In this document: one piece after another, positions 15,566 through 23,296 of the stretch
How the letters are laid out: each line of letters starts with the position of its first letter
Numbering within the stretch: the first letter of the stretch is position 1
Assembly: GCA_002309475.1 (NCBI GenBank)
Contig: DBXJ01000057.1
Span: 664-24,511, forward strand
Origin: Bacteroidales bacterium UBA1215
Lineage (GTDB): Bacteria; Bacteroidota; Bacteroidia; Bacteroidales; WCHB1-69
DNA: 23,848 nucleotides
Reading direction: 5' to 3'
Made by a program: the position numbers and the translations under genes
The notes under the pieces: generated by a model
Databases searched by the model: none
Seen by the model: the letters and a program-made list of their open reading frames with translations, nothing else
Told to the model about the DNA's origin: nothing

Positions 15566-16945
15566 ATGGGAAGATTTGTAACCACACTCAAGAACATTTA
15601 TAATATAGAAGATCTTCGCAAGAGGATACTCTATACTTTAGGTATCATATTAATTTATCGTGTAGGGTCATATATCGCTCTACCAGGAATTGATGTAAAA
15701 GCATTGTCAACAACAGCTTTTATGTCTAATTCACGAGAAGGTTTGTTAGGATTATTGGATATGTTCTCCGGTGGTGCTTTTTCAAATGCTTCTATATTTG
15801 CACTAGGTATTATGCCGTATATTTCTGCATCTATTGTAGTGCAATTGTTGACATTGGTAGTACCTTATTTCCAACGCTTACAACGCGAAGGCGAAAGTGG
15901 TAGAAAAAGAATTACCCAAATGACAAGAATGTTGACAATAGTTGTAACGGCTATTCAAGCACCGGCATATTTGGCCAATATGGTTAATACCGTTGGTACT
16001 CATTCCGGCGTGTTCCATTCTTTGACAGGAGAAGTAATCGTAGGACGATTGCCATTTTCTTTCATATTCGTATCATTAATCGTATTAGTGTCCAGCACCT
16101 TGTTTATTATGTGGTTGGGAGAACGTATTACTGAAAAAGGAATAGGAAATGGTATTTCTCTTATCATTATGATTGGTATTATTGCCAGATTGCCATTCGC
16201 CTTGTCAGCAGAATTTGTTTCAAGAGTTGCTGAAACAAATGGTGGTTTGGTAGTATTCTTGTTAGAACTTTTGTTGTTAGTGGGAGTAATCTTGGTAACA
16301 ATATTGTTGGTACAAGGAACCAGAAAAGTGCCCGTACAATATGCAAAACGTATAGTAGGCAACAGACAATATGGCGGACAAAGACAATATTTGCCGTTAA
16401 AAGTGAATGCAGCAGGCGTTATGCCGATTATCTTTGCTCAAGCCATTATGTTTTTGCCTTTAACAATCATGGGCTTTTCTTCAAATACCGAGTCAATGAG
16501 TTCGGTAGCAGCAGCATTGACAGATTATAATAGTTTCTGGTATAATGTTGTATTTGCTGTATTGATTATAGTGTTTACCTATTTCTATACAGCTATTACC
16601 TTCAATCCGACTCAGATTGCAGAAGATATGAAGAAAAACGGCGGCTTTATTCCGGGCGTAAAACCTGGCAAAAAGACTGTAGAGTTTATTGATAATATCA
16701 TATCTAAAATTACCTTACCGGGTTCAATATTTTTGGCATTGGTAGCCATTATGCCGGCATTTGCCCGTTTGTTGGGAATCAACTCTCAATTTGCACAATT
16801 CTTTGGCGGCACATCGTTGTTGATTATGGTAGGTGTAGTATTAGATACCTTACAACAAATAGAAAGTCATTTATTAATGAGACATTATGACGGCTTGACA
16901 AAATCAGGTCGTATAAAAGGACGTTCTCCACTTCCCGTTCAGTAA
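15566..16945 (+). CDS. secY: Preprotein translocase subunit SecY
   Basis: This 459-residue inner-membrane channel exports unfolded proteins with SecA, SecE and SecG. I see a short cytosolic N-terminus, a first membrane helix at about 21-38 and a pattern fitting ten helices. Conserved loops are visible: GIGNGISL (192-199), the C4 loop GTRKVPVQYAKR from residue 251 with LPLKVNAAGVMPIIFA after it, and the C5 loop GGFIPGVKPGKKT. In the C5 loop the highly conserved Arg of the E. coli GIRPG motif (R357) is Lys (K366), which is probably a lineage trait. The adk gene that follows secY in many bacteria is absent; map comes next. Confidence 0.97.
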   Translation: MGRFVTTLKNIYNIEDLRKRILYTLGIILIYRVGSYIALPGIDVKALSTTAFMSNSREGLLGLLDMFSGGAFSNASIFALGIMPYISASIVVQLLTLVVPYFQRLQREGESGRKRITQMTRMLTIVVTAIQAPAYLANMVNTVGTHSGVFHSLTGEVIVGRLPFSFIFVSLIVLVSSTLFIMWLGERITEKGIGNGISLIIMIGIIARLPFALSAEFVSRVAETNGGLVVFLLELLLLVGVILVTILLVQGTRKVPVQYAKRIVGNRQYGGQRQYLPLKVNAAGVMPIIFAQAIMFLPLTIMGFSSNTESMSSVAAALTDYNSFWYNVVFAVLIIVFTYFYTAITFNPTQIAEDMKKNGGFIPGVKPGKKTVEFIDNIISKITLPGSIFLALVAIMPAFARLLGINSQFAQFFGGTSLLIMVGVVLDTLQQIESHLLMRHYDGLTKSGRIKGRSPLPVQ

Positions 16946-16953
16946 TAGATAGC

Positions 16954-17730
16954 ATGATACATTTAAAAACAGAGCGGGAAATAGACATTATGAAAGAAAG
17001 TGCTTCCATAGTAGGAAGGACTTTGGCCGAGGTGGCTAAATTGATAAAACCCGGTATTCGATGCAAAACATTGGATAGTGTTGCAGAAACCTATATTAGA
17101 GATAATGGTGCAGTGCCGAGTTTTAAAAATTATAATGGATTCCCCGCAACCCTATGTATTTCGGTGAATGATGTAGTGGTACACGGAATACCGGGACAAT
17201 ACGAATTACAAGAGGGAGATATTGTATCAGTCGATTGCGGAGCGAAAAAGAATGGTTTTCATGCTGACTATTGCTATACATTTTGTGTAGGACATGTTGC
17301 AGAAGAAATTAGAAATCTTTGCGATAGAACTAAACAAGCATTGTATCAAGGAATAGAACAGGCAGTTGAAGGAAATAGAATAGGAGATATCAGCAATGCT
17401 ATTCAAACTTATGTTGAAAAGTATGGCTATTCTGTAGTAAGAGAGATGATAGGTCATGGTTGTGGAAGAAATCTGCACGAAGGACCGGAAGTTCCTAATT
17501 ATGGTTTCAAAGGAAATGGCCCAAAATTGAAAAAAGGTTTGGTGATTTGTATTGAACCAATGGTAAATTTAGGCCGAAAAGAAATCAAGATAGAACCGGA
17601 TGGTTGGACAACTCGAACAATAGACGGACTACCATCGGCGCACTATGAACACATGGTAGCTATAAGAGACAAGGGAACAGAATTGATATCTACCTACGAG
17701 TATATTGAAGAAGTTTTAAATAACAGATAG
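16954..17730 (+). CDS. map: Type I methionine aminopeptidase
   Basis: This 258-residue cytosolic metalloenzyme removes the initiator Met from new proteins. All catalytic positions are visible: His77 (VVVHGIPG), metal ligands Asp94 (VSVDCG), Asp105 (FHADYC), His168 (MIGHGCG), Glu201 (CIEPMV) and Glu232 (HYEHMV). There is no N-terminal zinc-finger extension, so it is a type Ia-like form of usual length. It lies 8 nt after secY, and its TAG stop abuts the infA start codon. Confidence 0.97.
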   Translation: MIHLKTEREIDIMKESASIVGRTLAEVAKLIKPGIRCKTLDSVAETYIRDNGAVPSFKNYNGFPATLCISVNDVVVHGIPGQYELQEGDIVSVDCGAKKNGFHADYCYTFCVGHVAEEIRNLCDRTKQALYQGIEQAVEGNRIGDISNAIQTYVEKYGYSVVREMIGHGCGRNLHEGPEVPNYGFKGNGPKLKKGLVICIEPMVNLGRKEIKIEPDGWTTRTIDGLPSAHYEHMVAIRDKGTELISTYEYIEEVLNNR

Positions 17731-17952
17731 ATGGCAAAAGAAGAAGCTATTGAACAAGACGGAGTAGTAAAAGAGTCGTTGGGAAACGCAATGTTTAGAG
17801 TAGAACTTGAAAATGGGCATATAGTAACCGCTCATGTATCAGGGAAAATGAGAATGCATTATATAAAAATATTGCCGGGCGATAAAGTGAGAATGGAAAT
17901 GTCAATATACGATTTATCAAAGGCAAGAATTATATTCAGATATAAAAATTAA
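17731..17952 (+). CDS. infA: Translation initiation factor IF-1
   Basis: This 73-residue OB-fold factor binds the ribosomal A site during initiation. Its sequence (DGVVKESLGNAMFRVELENG, HVSGKMRMHYIKILPGDKV, YDLSKARIIFRYKN) agrees with the family throughout. ATG 17731 directly follows the map stop, suggesting coupled translation. rpmJ follows after 8 nt. Confidence 0.98.
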   Translation: MAKEEAIEQDGVVKESLGNAMFRVELENGHIVTAHVSGKMRMHYIKILPGDKVRMEMSIYDLSKARIIFRYKN

Positions 17953-17960
17953 CATAACAA

Positions 17961-18077
17961 ATGAAGGTTAAAACATCAGTAAAAAAGAGATCAGACGATT
18001 GTAAAATAGTTCGTCGCAAAGGAGTTGTTTATGTAATAAACAAAAAGAATCCAAAATTTAAACAAAGACAAGGATAG
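17961..18077 (+). CDS. rpmJ: 50S ribosomal protein L36 (bL36), zinc-free form
   Basis: This small gene encodes 38 residues: MKVKTSVKKRSDDCKIVRRK, then a short middle part, ending PKFKQRQG. L36 stabilises 23S rRNA near the base of the L7/L12 stalk. Of the Cys3-His zinc ligands of the usual form (near positions 11, 14, 27 and 33) only Cys14 remains, so this copy cannot form the zinc ribbon. This is the C-minus type that I recall as usual in Bacteroidota. It has the standard place between infA and rpsM and closes with the tandem stops TAG-TAA. Confidence 0.96.
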   Translation: MKVKTSVKKRSDDCKIVRRKGVVYVINKKNPKFKQRQG

Positions 18078-18095
18078 TAAATAATAAATAACGTA

Positions 18096-18102
18096 AAAGG
18101 AG
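18096..18102 (+). promoter_or_regulatory. Shine-Dalgarno-like site before rpsM
   Basis: AAAGGAG lies 9 nt before the rpsM ATG at 18112, at the junction between the spc and alpha groups. It is weaker than the site before rplF but stands out from the A-rich starts of the neighbouring genes. Confidence 0.55.
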
Positions 18103-18111
18103 TAAAAATTT

Positions 18112-18486
18112 ATGGCAAGAATTGGTGGTATAGATTTACCAAACAACAAAAGAGGTGTAATAGGTTTAACTTACATTTACGGCATTGGTCGTTCAATGTC
18201 AGAACAGATATTGACAAAAGCCAATGTATCTTTTGATAAGAAAGTACAAGACTGGAACGATGACGAATTAGCAGCCATCCGTGGTATCATTGGAGAAATG
18301 AAGATAGAAGGAGAACTCCGTTCAGAAGTCCAAATGAATATCAAACGTTTGATGGACATAGGTTGTTATCGTGGTATCCGTCATCGTATTGGATTACCTC
18401 TTCGTGGACAATCTACGAAAAACAATGCGCGTACACGTAAAGGACGTAAGAAAGTGGTTGCAAACAAGAAAAAAGCAACTAAGTAG
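18112..18486 (+). CDS. rpsM: 30S ribosomal protein S13 (uS13)
   Basis: This 124-residue head protein bridges to L5 and contacts P-site tRNA with its C-terminal tail. The start ARIGGIDLPNNKRGVIGLTY, the helix-turn-helix region and the block GCYRGIRHRIGLPLRGQSTK (about 84-103) followed by a Lys/Arg-rich tail are all typical. It begins the alpha group, only 34 nt after rpmJ, too little for the S4-binding pseudoknot known from E. coli. It closes with TAG-TAA. Confidence 0.98.
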   Translation: MARIGGIDLPNNKRGVIGLTYIYGIGRSMSEQILTKANVSFDKKVQDWNDDELAAIRGIIGEMKIEGELRSEVQMNIKRLMDIGCYRGIRHRIGLPLRGQSTKNNARTRKGRKKVVANKKKATK

Positions 18487-18511
18487 TAACAATTAAAAAA
18501 TTGAGAGATTT

Positions 18512-18901
18512 ATGGCAAAATCAACGAAAGTTACAAAGAAAAGAGTTGTAAAAGTGGACGCAGTTGGAAGAGCTTATATCCAAGCATCTTTCAATAATGT
18601 AATAGTAACATTAACAAATAATGCAGGTCAAGCAATATCTTGGTCATCAGCAGGTAAGATGGGTTTTAGAGGTTCCAAAAAGAACACTCCGTATGCAGCT
18701 CAAATGGCAGCACAAGACGCATCAAAAGTAGCTTATGATTTAGGATTGCGTAGAGTGAAAGTATTTGTAAAAGGTCCAGGAGGCGGACGGGAATCTGCTA
18801 TTCGTACAATCAATACATCTGGAATAGAAGTAACAGAAATAGTAGATGTTACTCCACTACCACACAATGGTTGTAGACCTCCAAAAAGAAGAAGAGTATA
18901 G
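18512..18901 (+). CDS. rpsK: 30S ribosomal protein S11 (uS11)
   Basis: This 129-residue platform protein lines the mRNA exit path near the 3' end of 16S rRNA. It shows GRAYIQASFNNVIVTLTNNA, GFRGSKKNTPYAAQMAA and the invariant end PHNGCRPPKRRRV. The asparagine in PHNG is the position that forms isoaspartate in E. coli S11. Its tail also lies close to the anti-Shine-Dalgarno region, relevant to the weak use of that signal in this phylum. Confidence 0.98.
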   Translation: MAKSTKVTKKRVVKVDAVGRAYIQASFNNVIVTLTNNAGQAISWSSAGKMGFRGSKKNTPYAAQMAAQDASKVAYDLGLRRVKVFVKGPGGGRESAIRTINTSGIEVTEIVDVTPLPHNGCRPPKRRRV

Positions 18902-18928
18902 TGCTAACAAGAAAAAAAAGGAAAAATT

Positions 18929-19522
18929 ATGGCAAGATATATAGGACCAAAAACAAAAATAGCAAGAAAATTCAAAGAACCTATTTATGGTGCAGATAAA
19001 TATTTTGAAAGAAAAAGTCAAAGTGCACGTGGAAAACGTACATCTAAAGCATCAGAATATGGCAAACAATTGCAAGAAAAACAAAAAGCTAAATATACCT
19101 ACGGCATATTAGAACGTCAATTCAAGAATGTATTCCATGTAGCATCAGCAAAGAAGGGTGTAACAGGTGAAATTTTACTTCAATTGATAGAAGCACGTTT
19201 AGACAACGTAGTATATCGTTTAGGAATAGCTCCGACTCGTGCAGCTGCACGTCAATTGGTATCACACAAACACATTATGGTTAATGGCAATGTTGTCAAT
19301 ATACCATCTTATACATTAAAACCTAATGATATAGTTAGTGTTCGTGAACGTTCAAAATCATGTGAAGTGATTGTTGATTCATTGAGCCGTCGTACCAATT
19401 CATACGAATGGTTGGAATGGGATGCCAATTCAATGTCCGGCAAATTCATGCAATATCCGGAAAGAGCATCTATTCCTGAAAATATTGATGAGCAATTGAT
19501 TGTAGAGTTGTACTCTAAGTAG
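18929..19522 (+). CDS. rpsD: 30S ribosomal protein S4 (uS4)
   Basis: This 197-residue protein starts 30S body assembly. The N-terminal region (MARYIGPKTKIARKFKEPIY) has no Cys cluster, so it is the zinc-free form. The RNA-binding S4 domain follows (about 90-155: RLDNVVYRLGIAPTRAAARQ, then LVSHKHIMVNG), and the C-terminus ends in the typical LIVELYSK. The stops are TAG-TAA. In E. coli S4 represses the alpha operon; no matching leader is visible upstream of rpsM. Confidence 0.98.
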   Translation: MARYIGPKTKIARKFKEPIYGADKYFERKSQSARGKRTSKASEYGKQLQEKQKAKYTYGILERQFKNVFHVASAKKGVTGEILLQLIEARLDNVVYRLGIAPTRAAARQLVSHKHIMVNGNVVNIPSYTLKPNDIVSVRERSKSCEVIVDSLSRRTNSYEWLEWDANSMSGKFMQYPERASIPENIDEQLIVELYSK

Positions 19523-19555
19523 TAAATAAACAAAATAAACAAAAAAAGAAAAATA

Positions 19556-20551
19556 ATGGTAACAATACCCTTTCAAAAACCGGATAAAGTGCTAATGATT
19601 GAATCAACAGATTCCTTTGGCGTTTTTGAATTTCGTCCTCTGCAGCCAAACTATGGCGTAACAATAGGAAATGCTTTAAGAAGGGTCTTGCTTTCTTCAT
19701 TAGAAGGTTATGCAATTACTTCATTAAAGATAGAAGGCGTGGCTCATGAATTTGCTACAATTCCTGGCGTTATTGAGGATGTTACAGATATAGTTCTTAA
19801 TGTAAAACAAATTCGTTTGAAAAGCAAATTAGAAGATCAAACGAGTGAAAAAATTAAGGTGACTATAACTGGTAAAAATGAGTTTGTTGCTGGCGATATT
19901 AATGAATTTTTAAATAATTTTCAGGTATTAAATCCGGATCTTCACATTTGTTCTATGGAACCCAATGTAAAATTGGAAATGGAATTGACAATTGATAAAG
20001 GTCGTGGTTATGTAACTGTAGATGAAAATAAATTACTTCATGAGGGAACAGGTGTAATCGTGATAGATTCTATTCATACACCTATTATCAATGTTATGTA
20101 TAGAGTAGAAAATTATCGTGTTGAACAAAAAACCGATTTTGAAAAATTGATTTTTGAAATTACAACCGATGGTTCTGTACACCCGAAAGAAGCATTAAAG
20201 AAAGCAGCAGACGTTTTAATTCAACATTTCGCATTGTTTACAGACAAAGAAATAGATGTAAATACCGAGCAAGTAGCATTGACAAATGAATTTGATGAAC
20301 AATCATTGCATATTCGTCAATTGTTAAAACAAAGATTGCAAGATATGGATTTGTCAGTGAGGGCATTGAATTGTTTGAAGACAGCAGAAGTAGAAACCTT
20401 GGGAGAATTGGTAACTTATCAAAAAGCAGATTTGTTAAAATTTAGAAACTTTGGTAAGAAATCATTAAATGAGTTGGAAGACTTAGTAAAATCCAAAGGT
20501 TTGGAATTCGGAATGAATGTTTCAAAGTATAAACTGGATCAAGAAAAGTAG
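19556..20551 (+). CDS. rpoA: RNA polymerase alpha subunit
   Basis: This 331-residue subunit forms the dimer on which core polymerase assembles and contacts upstream DNA and regulators. The N-terminal domain has the dimer and assembly motif NYGVTIGNALRRVLLSSLEG (about 32-51) and IEDVTDIVLNVKQIRL. The C-terminal domain has LSVRALNCLKTAEVETLGEL, where R269 corresponds to E. coli R265 for DNA contact, then FRNFGKKSLNELE. Length is as expected. It lies between rpsD and rplQ and closes with TAG-TAG. Confidence 0.98.
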   Translation: MVTIPFQKPDKVLMIESTDSFGVFEFRPLQPNYGVTIGNALRRVLLSSLEGYAITSLKIEGVAHEFATIPGVIEDVTDIVLNVKQIRLKSKLEDQTSEKIKVTITGKNEFVAGDINEFLNNFQVLNPDLHICSMEPNVKLEMELTIDKGRGYVTVDENKLLHEGTGVIVIDSIHTPIINVMYRVENYRVEQKTDFEKLIFEITTDGSVHPKEALKKAADVLIQHFALFTDKEIDVNTEQVALTNEFDEQSLHIRQLLKQRLQDMDLSVRALNCLKTAEVETLGELVTYQKADLLKFRNFGKKSLNELEDLVKSKGLEFGMNVSKYKLDQEK

Positions 20552-20560
20552 TAGAGAGTT

Positions 20561-21088
20561 ATGAGACACGGAAAAAAAGTAAATCATTTAGGAAGAACAA
20601 GTGCACATCGTAAGGCATTAATGTCTAATATGGCATCGTCATTGATTTTAAATAAAAGAATCAATACAACAGTTGCAAAGGCAAAATCGCTTCGTAAATA
20701 TATTGAACCATTAATAACAAAATCAAAAGAAGATACAACTAATTCTCGTAGAGTGGTATTTTCTTATTTGCAAAATAAGGAAGCCGTTAAAGAATTATTT
20801 GGAACAATATCTCAAAAAGTTGGTGAACGTCATGGTGGTTACACTCGTATTTTACGCACCGGTTTTAGAATAGGCGATGCTGCAGATATGTGTATGATGG
20901 AGTTGGTTGATTTTAATGAATCTTATAGCCAAAACAAAGGTGCTAAGAAGAAAGCAAAATCAACTCGTAGAAGTAGTAAAAAGAAAGCATCTGTTGAAGC
21001 CAATAATGAAGTTGTAGCAGAAACAACAGAAGCAGTTCAGGCTCCGGAAGCAGAAAGCACTCCAGCAGAAGAAAAAACTGAAGCATAA
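20561..21088 (+). CDS. rplQ: 50S ribosomal protein L17 (bL17), with C-terminal extension
   Basis: This 175-residue protein sits at the tunnel exit surface. The core (1 to about 122) is standard: MRHGKKVNHLGRTSAHRKAL, NKRINTTVAKAKSLRKYIEP, and the end GYTRILRTGFRIGDAADM. It is followed by about 50 residues absent from the 127-residue E. coli protein: first a Lys/Arg/Ser-rich stretch, then a Glu/Ala/Pro-rich acidic one. Such tails are common in this phylum as far as I recall. It is the last gene of the cluster; a terminator lies 22 nt downstream. Confidence 0.97.
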   Translation: MRHGKKVNHLGRTSAHRKALMSNMASSLILNKRINTTVAKAKSLRKYIEPLITKSKEDTTNSRRVVFSYLQNKEAVKELFGTISQKVGERHGGYTRILRTGFRIGDAADMCMMELVDFNESYSQNKGAKKKAKSTRRSSKKKASVEANNEVVAETTEAVQAPEAESTPAEEKTEA

Positions 21089-21110
21089 TTTTTTAAGTTG
21101 ATACATTTTT

Positions 21111-21143
21111 GAAGGGAAAGCAATTTGCTTTTCCTTCTTTTTT
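21111..21143 (+). terminator. Rho-independent terminator after rplQ
   Basis: GAAGGGAAAGC (21111-21121) pairs with GCTTTTCCTTC (21127-21137) through an 11-bp stem with one G-T pair and a five-base loop (AATTT), followed by a T run to 21143. It ends the 18-kb ribosomal transcription unit. Only 12 nt remain before the next gene. Confidence 0.9.
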
Positions 21144-21155
21144 ATAAGTAATAGT

Positions 21156-22487
21156 ATGAAAAAGTGGGCTATAATTTTTTGCTTTGTATTATCACTGACA
21201 ACTATTTCAGCACAAGATAGCAATTATGTGCGTCAAGTGTTGTCAGAATTGACATCCGATAAAATGTGTGGAAGAGGCTATGCTTACAAAGGGGATAGTA
21301 TTGCCGCTCATTATTTGCGGGAGCAATTCAAACAAATGGGAGTAAATCCATTGGTTGACAACTATTATCAAAATTATACTTTTAGTGTACATGCTATTGA
21401 AGGTGCAACTTTGCTGAAAATCAACGGAGTAGAATTAAAACCCTTCAATGATTATAGAATGTATGCTTATGGGGATAGAAATTTTTTTCCAAATGCAACG
21501 GTAAATTATGCCAATCTAAAACCAAGTTTGTCGCTGAATGTAGTCGATTTGTTGGATAGTGCCAAATTGAATAAAATTGCAAGACAAAACAGGGCAGACC
21601 TTTTCCATCCAAAATATGAATGCATATTTGTAGATGCCACCAATTATTCAACAGAAGATAAAGAGTTGGATAAAAAAGTAAAGACTTTGTTGAGAGTACT
21701 CTCTTCGGCGAATTTGTTGCATTGTAGAATTTTGTTGGCGAAAGTGCCGGAATTGAATACCTATAGTGTTTTGAGAGCAGAGCAGGAATCTCCATATTTT
21801 TTTGTTGAATGTTCGGCTTCCAAAATGCCCAAAAAAGTAAAGAAAATTGATGTGCAATGCTCAACACGATATTATAAAGACTATCCAACGCAAAATGTTT
21901 GTGCAAAAATACAAGGAACCACTGACACCATGATAGTGTTTACTGCACATTATGACCATTTGGGCATGATGGGTGACAAGGTTGTTTTTCATGGAGCTCA
22001 TGACAATGGAAGCGGTACTTCTGCAGTCATGGATTTGGCAAGATATTACAAGCAAAATCCGGGCAAATATACCATGGTATTTATGCTTTTTAGCGGGGAA
22101 GAAGCCGGATTGAAAGGTTCTGCCTATGCTGTAAAACATCCTTTGATAGATTTCAATAAAGTAAAATTATTGGTCAATATAGACATGTTTTGCGGGGGAG
22201 ATGAAGGTTTTATGGTTGTCAATGGAGAATCGGAGCAAACAAAGCCCTATTATGATAAATTGTGCCGATTGAATGACAAGTGGCATGCAGTGTCAGCCAT
22301 TCAGCATCGTCCCAATGTTGCCAATAGCGATCATTGGTTTTTCTCTAAACATTGTCCTGCCATATTTATTTATACCATGGGGCAGCGTTATGGCGGTTAT
22401 CACGCCCCTGAAGACGATTGTCAAAGTTGTGGATTGGAACATTACAATGACTTGTTCCGATTGATAACATCTATGGTTGAAGATTAA
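21156..22487 (+). CDS. Secreted M28-family zinc metallopeptidase
   Basis: This 443-residue protein has a Sec signal peptide (MKKWAIIFCFVLSLTTISAQ, cleavage likely after Ala19), so it acts in the periplasm or outside the cell. The C-terminal half carries the M28 co-catalytic zinc site: His265 (TAHYDHLG), Asp283 (HDNGSG), Glu315/Glu316 (SGEEAG, general base and ligand), Asp343 (NIDM) and His416 (GYHAPED). The middle part (about 60-250) is less conserved, and I see no PA insert motif. Family members are aminopeptidases or related amidohydrolases; glutaminyl cyclase is possible, and the substrate is unknown. It starts 12 nt after the ribosomal terminator without a clear promoter of its own, and its stop overlaps that of the convergent gene. 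Confidence 0.92.
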   Translation: MKKWAIIFCFVLSLTTISAQDSNYVRQVLSELTSDKMCGRGYAYKGDSIAAHYLREQFKQMGVNPLVDNYYQNYTFSVHAIEGATLLKINGVELKPFNDYRMYAYGDRNFFPNATVNYANLKPSLSLNVVDLLDSAKLNKIARQNRADLFHPKYECIFVDATNYSTEDKELDKKVKTLLRVLSSANLLHCRILLAKVPELNTYSVLRAEQESPYFFVECSASKMPKKVKKIDVQCSTRYYKDYPTQNVCAKIQGTTDTMIVFTAHYDHLGMMGDKVVFHGAHDNGSGTSAVMDLARYYKQNPGKYTMVFMLFSGEEAGLKGSAYAVKHPLIDFNKVKLLVNIDMFCGGDEGFMVVNGESEQTKPYYDKLCRLNDKWHAVSAIQHRPNVANSDHWFFSKHCPAIFIYTMGQRYGGYHAPEDDCQSCGLEHYNDLFRLITSMVED

Positions 22488-23290
22488 TTTTTAGCAGTAT
22501 AAATTCTTACAATTCCTAATTTATCCAAAGTAACCATGACATTGTTTTGGATATGTATTTGTTCCACGTCTTCGTTAGGAAGCGGGGAAGTATAGTCTTG
22601 TAGTGTGTCAAGATTATAAAAATGAAGCAAGTTATCTTGTATAAAGACAACATATTGCTGGTAAATACTGATGTGAGAAAGATGTAAAATGGGTACATTT
22701 TTGATAAAGGTACCAAATTGGTCAAACAGGAAAAAGCCGTTTAAACTATCATAGGCAATAAGTTTTCCTGACAGATCTTCAAAAATTTGAGTAGGGCACA
22801 CTTTCTTGTCCCAAATAGTGCTGAATGCAGAACTATTGTTTTGAATTTGTCCATTGGCATTAAAACGGAAAATTTGGTTGTAGCCGTCATCATACACCCA
22901 AAAACCATTGTCGTATGACGAGCATACACACATAGGTATATGCAAATTGTTGTCACTAAGGATAGACTGGTTGTGTTGGTGAGCCAATTTGTTGTCAACA
23001 AATGTAATCTGAGTGAAGTCTTTGGAAAAAATGAGAATTTTCATGGGATTGTAGGTGTCAAAACTTTCAATTTTTCCGAAGGAATAGGCAGAATAACTGC
23101 AAAGTAACTCACCCGTCTGTGAAAATTTGTAGAGTACAGACCCGTCACACGTGTAGATATTCCCTAATTTATCAGCGTTGATAAGCGTATATGTTTGTTC
23201 CAATTGTGTGGCAAATTGGAATTTTTCTATTTGCGCAAATAGCAGTGAATAGGAAAACAGACATATTATTGTAATCAACAATTTGTTCAT
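22484..23290 (-). CDS. Secreted propeller-like protein of unknown function
   Basis: I do not recognise a named family for this 268-residue protein. A clear signal peptide (MNKLLITIICLFSYSLLFAQ, cleavage likely after Ala19, no lipobox Cys) predicts export to the periplasm or cell surface. The mature part has repeated units of the form G-x-aromatic-x-x-D then hydrophobic residues, Phe and Gly, for example at 43-63 (LGNIYTCDGSVLYKFSQTG), 128-149 (NGFWVYDDGYNQIFRFNANG) and 175-197 (GKLIAYDSLNGFFLFDQFG). This resembles NHL- or YVTN-like beta-propeller blades. It starts 6 nt after the outer-membrane barrel gene and is probably co-transcribed with it. Its last four bases overlap the peptidase stop. 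Confidence 0.75.
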   Translation of the reverse strand: MNKLLITIICLFSYSLLFAQIEKFQFATQLEQTYTLINADKLGNIYTCDGSVLYKFSQTGELLCSYSAYSFGKIESFDTYNPMKILIFSKDFTQITFVDNKLAHQHNQSILSDNNLHIPMCVCSSYDNGFWVYDDGYNQIFRFNANGQIQNNSSAFSTIWDKKVCPTQIFEDLSGKLIAYDSLNGFFLFDQFGTFIKNVPILHLSHISIYQQYVVFIQDNLLHFYNLDTLQDYTSPLPNEDVEQIHIQNNVMVTLDKLGIVRIYTAKN

Positions 23291-23296
23291 AATAAA

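Noticed and set aside
21101..21110. TACATTTTTG as promoter of the M28 peptidase
   Set aside because: The spacing inside the box does not fit TAnnTTTG, and transcription would start within the terminator hairpin.
21445..21906. Minus-strand open frame of 153 codons inside the peptidase gene
   Set aside because: It is antisense to a protein with a signal peptide and a complete M28 zinc site; its composition looks like reverse reading.
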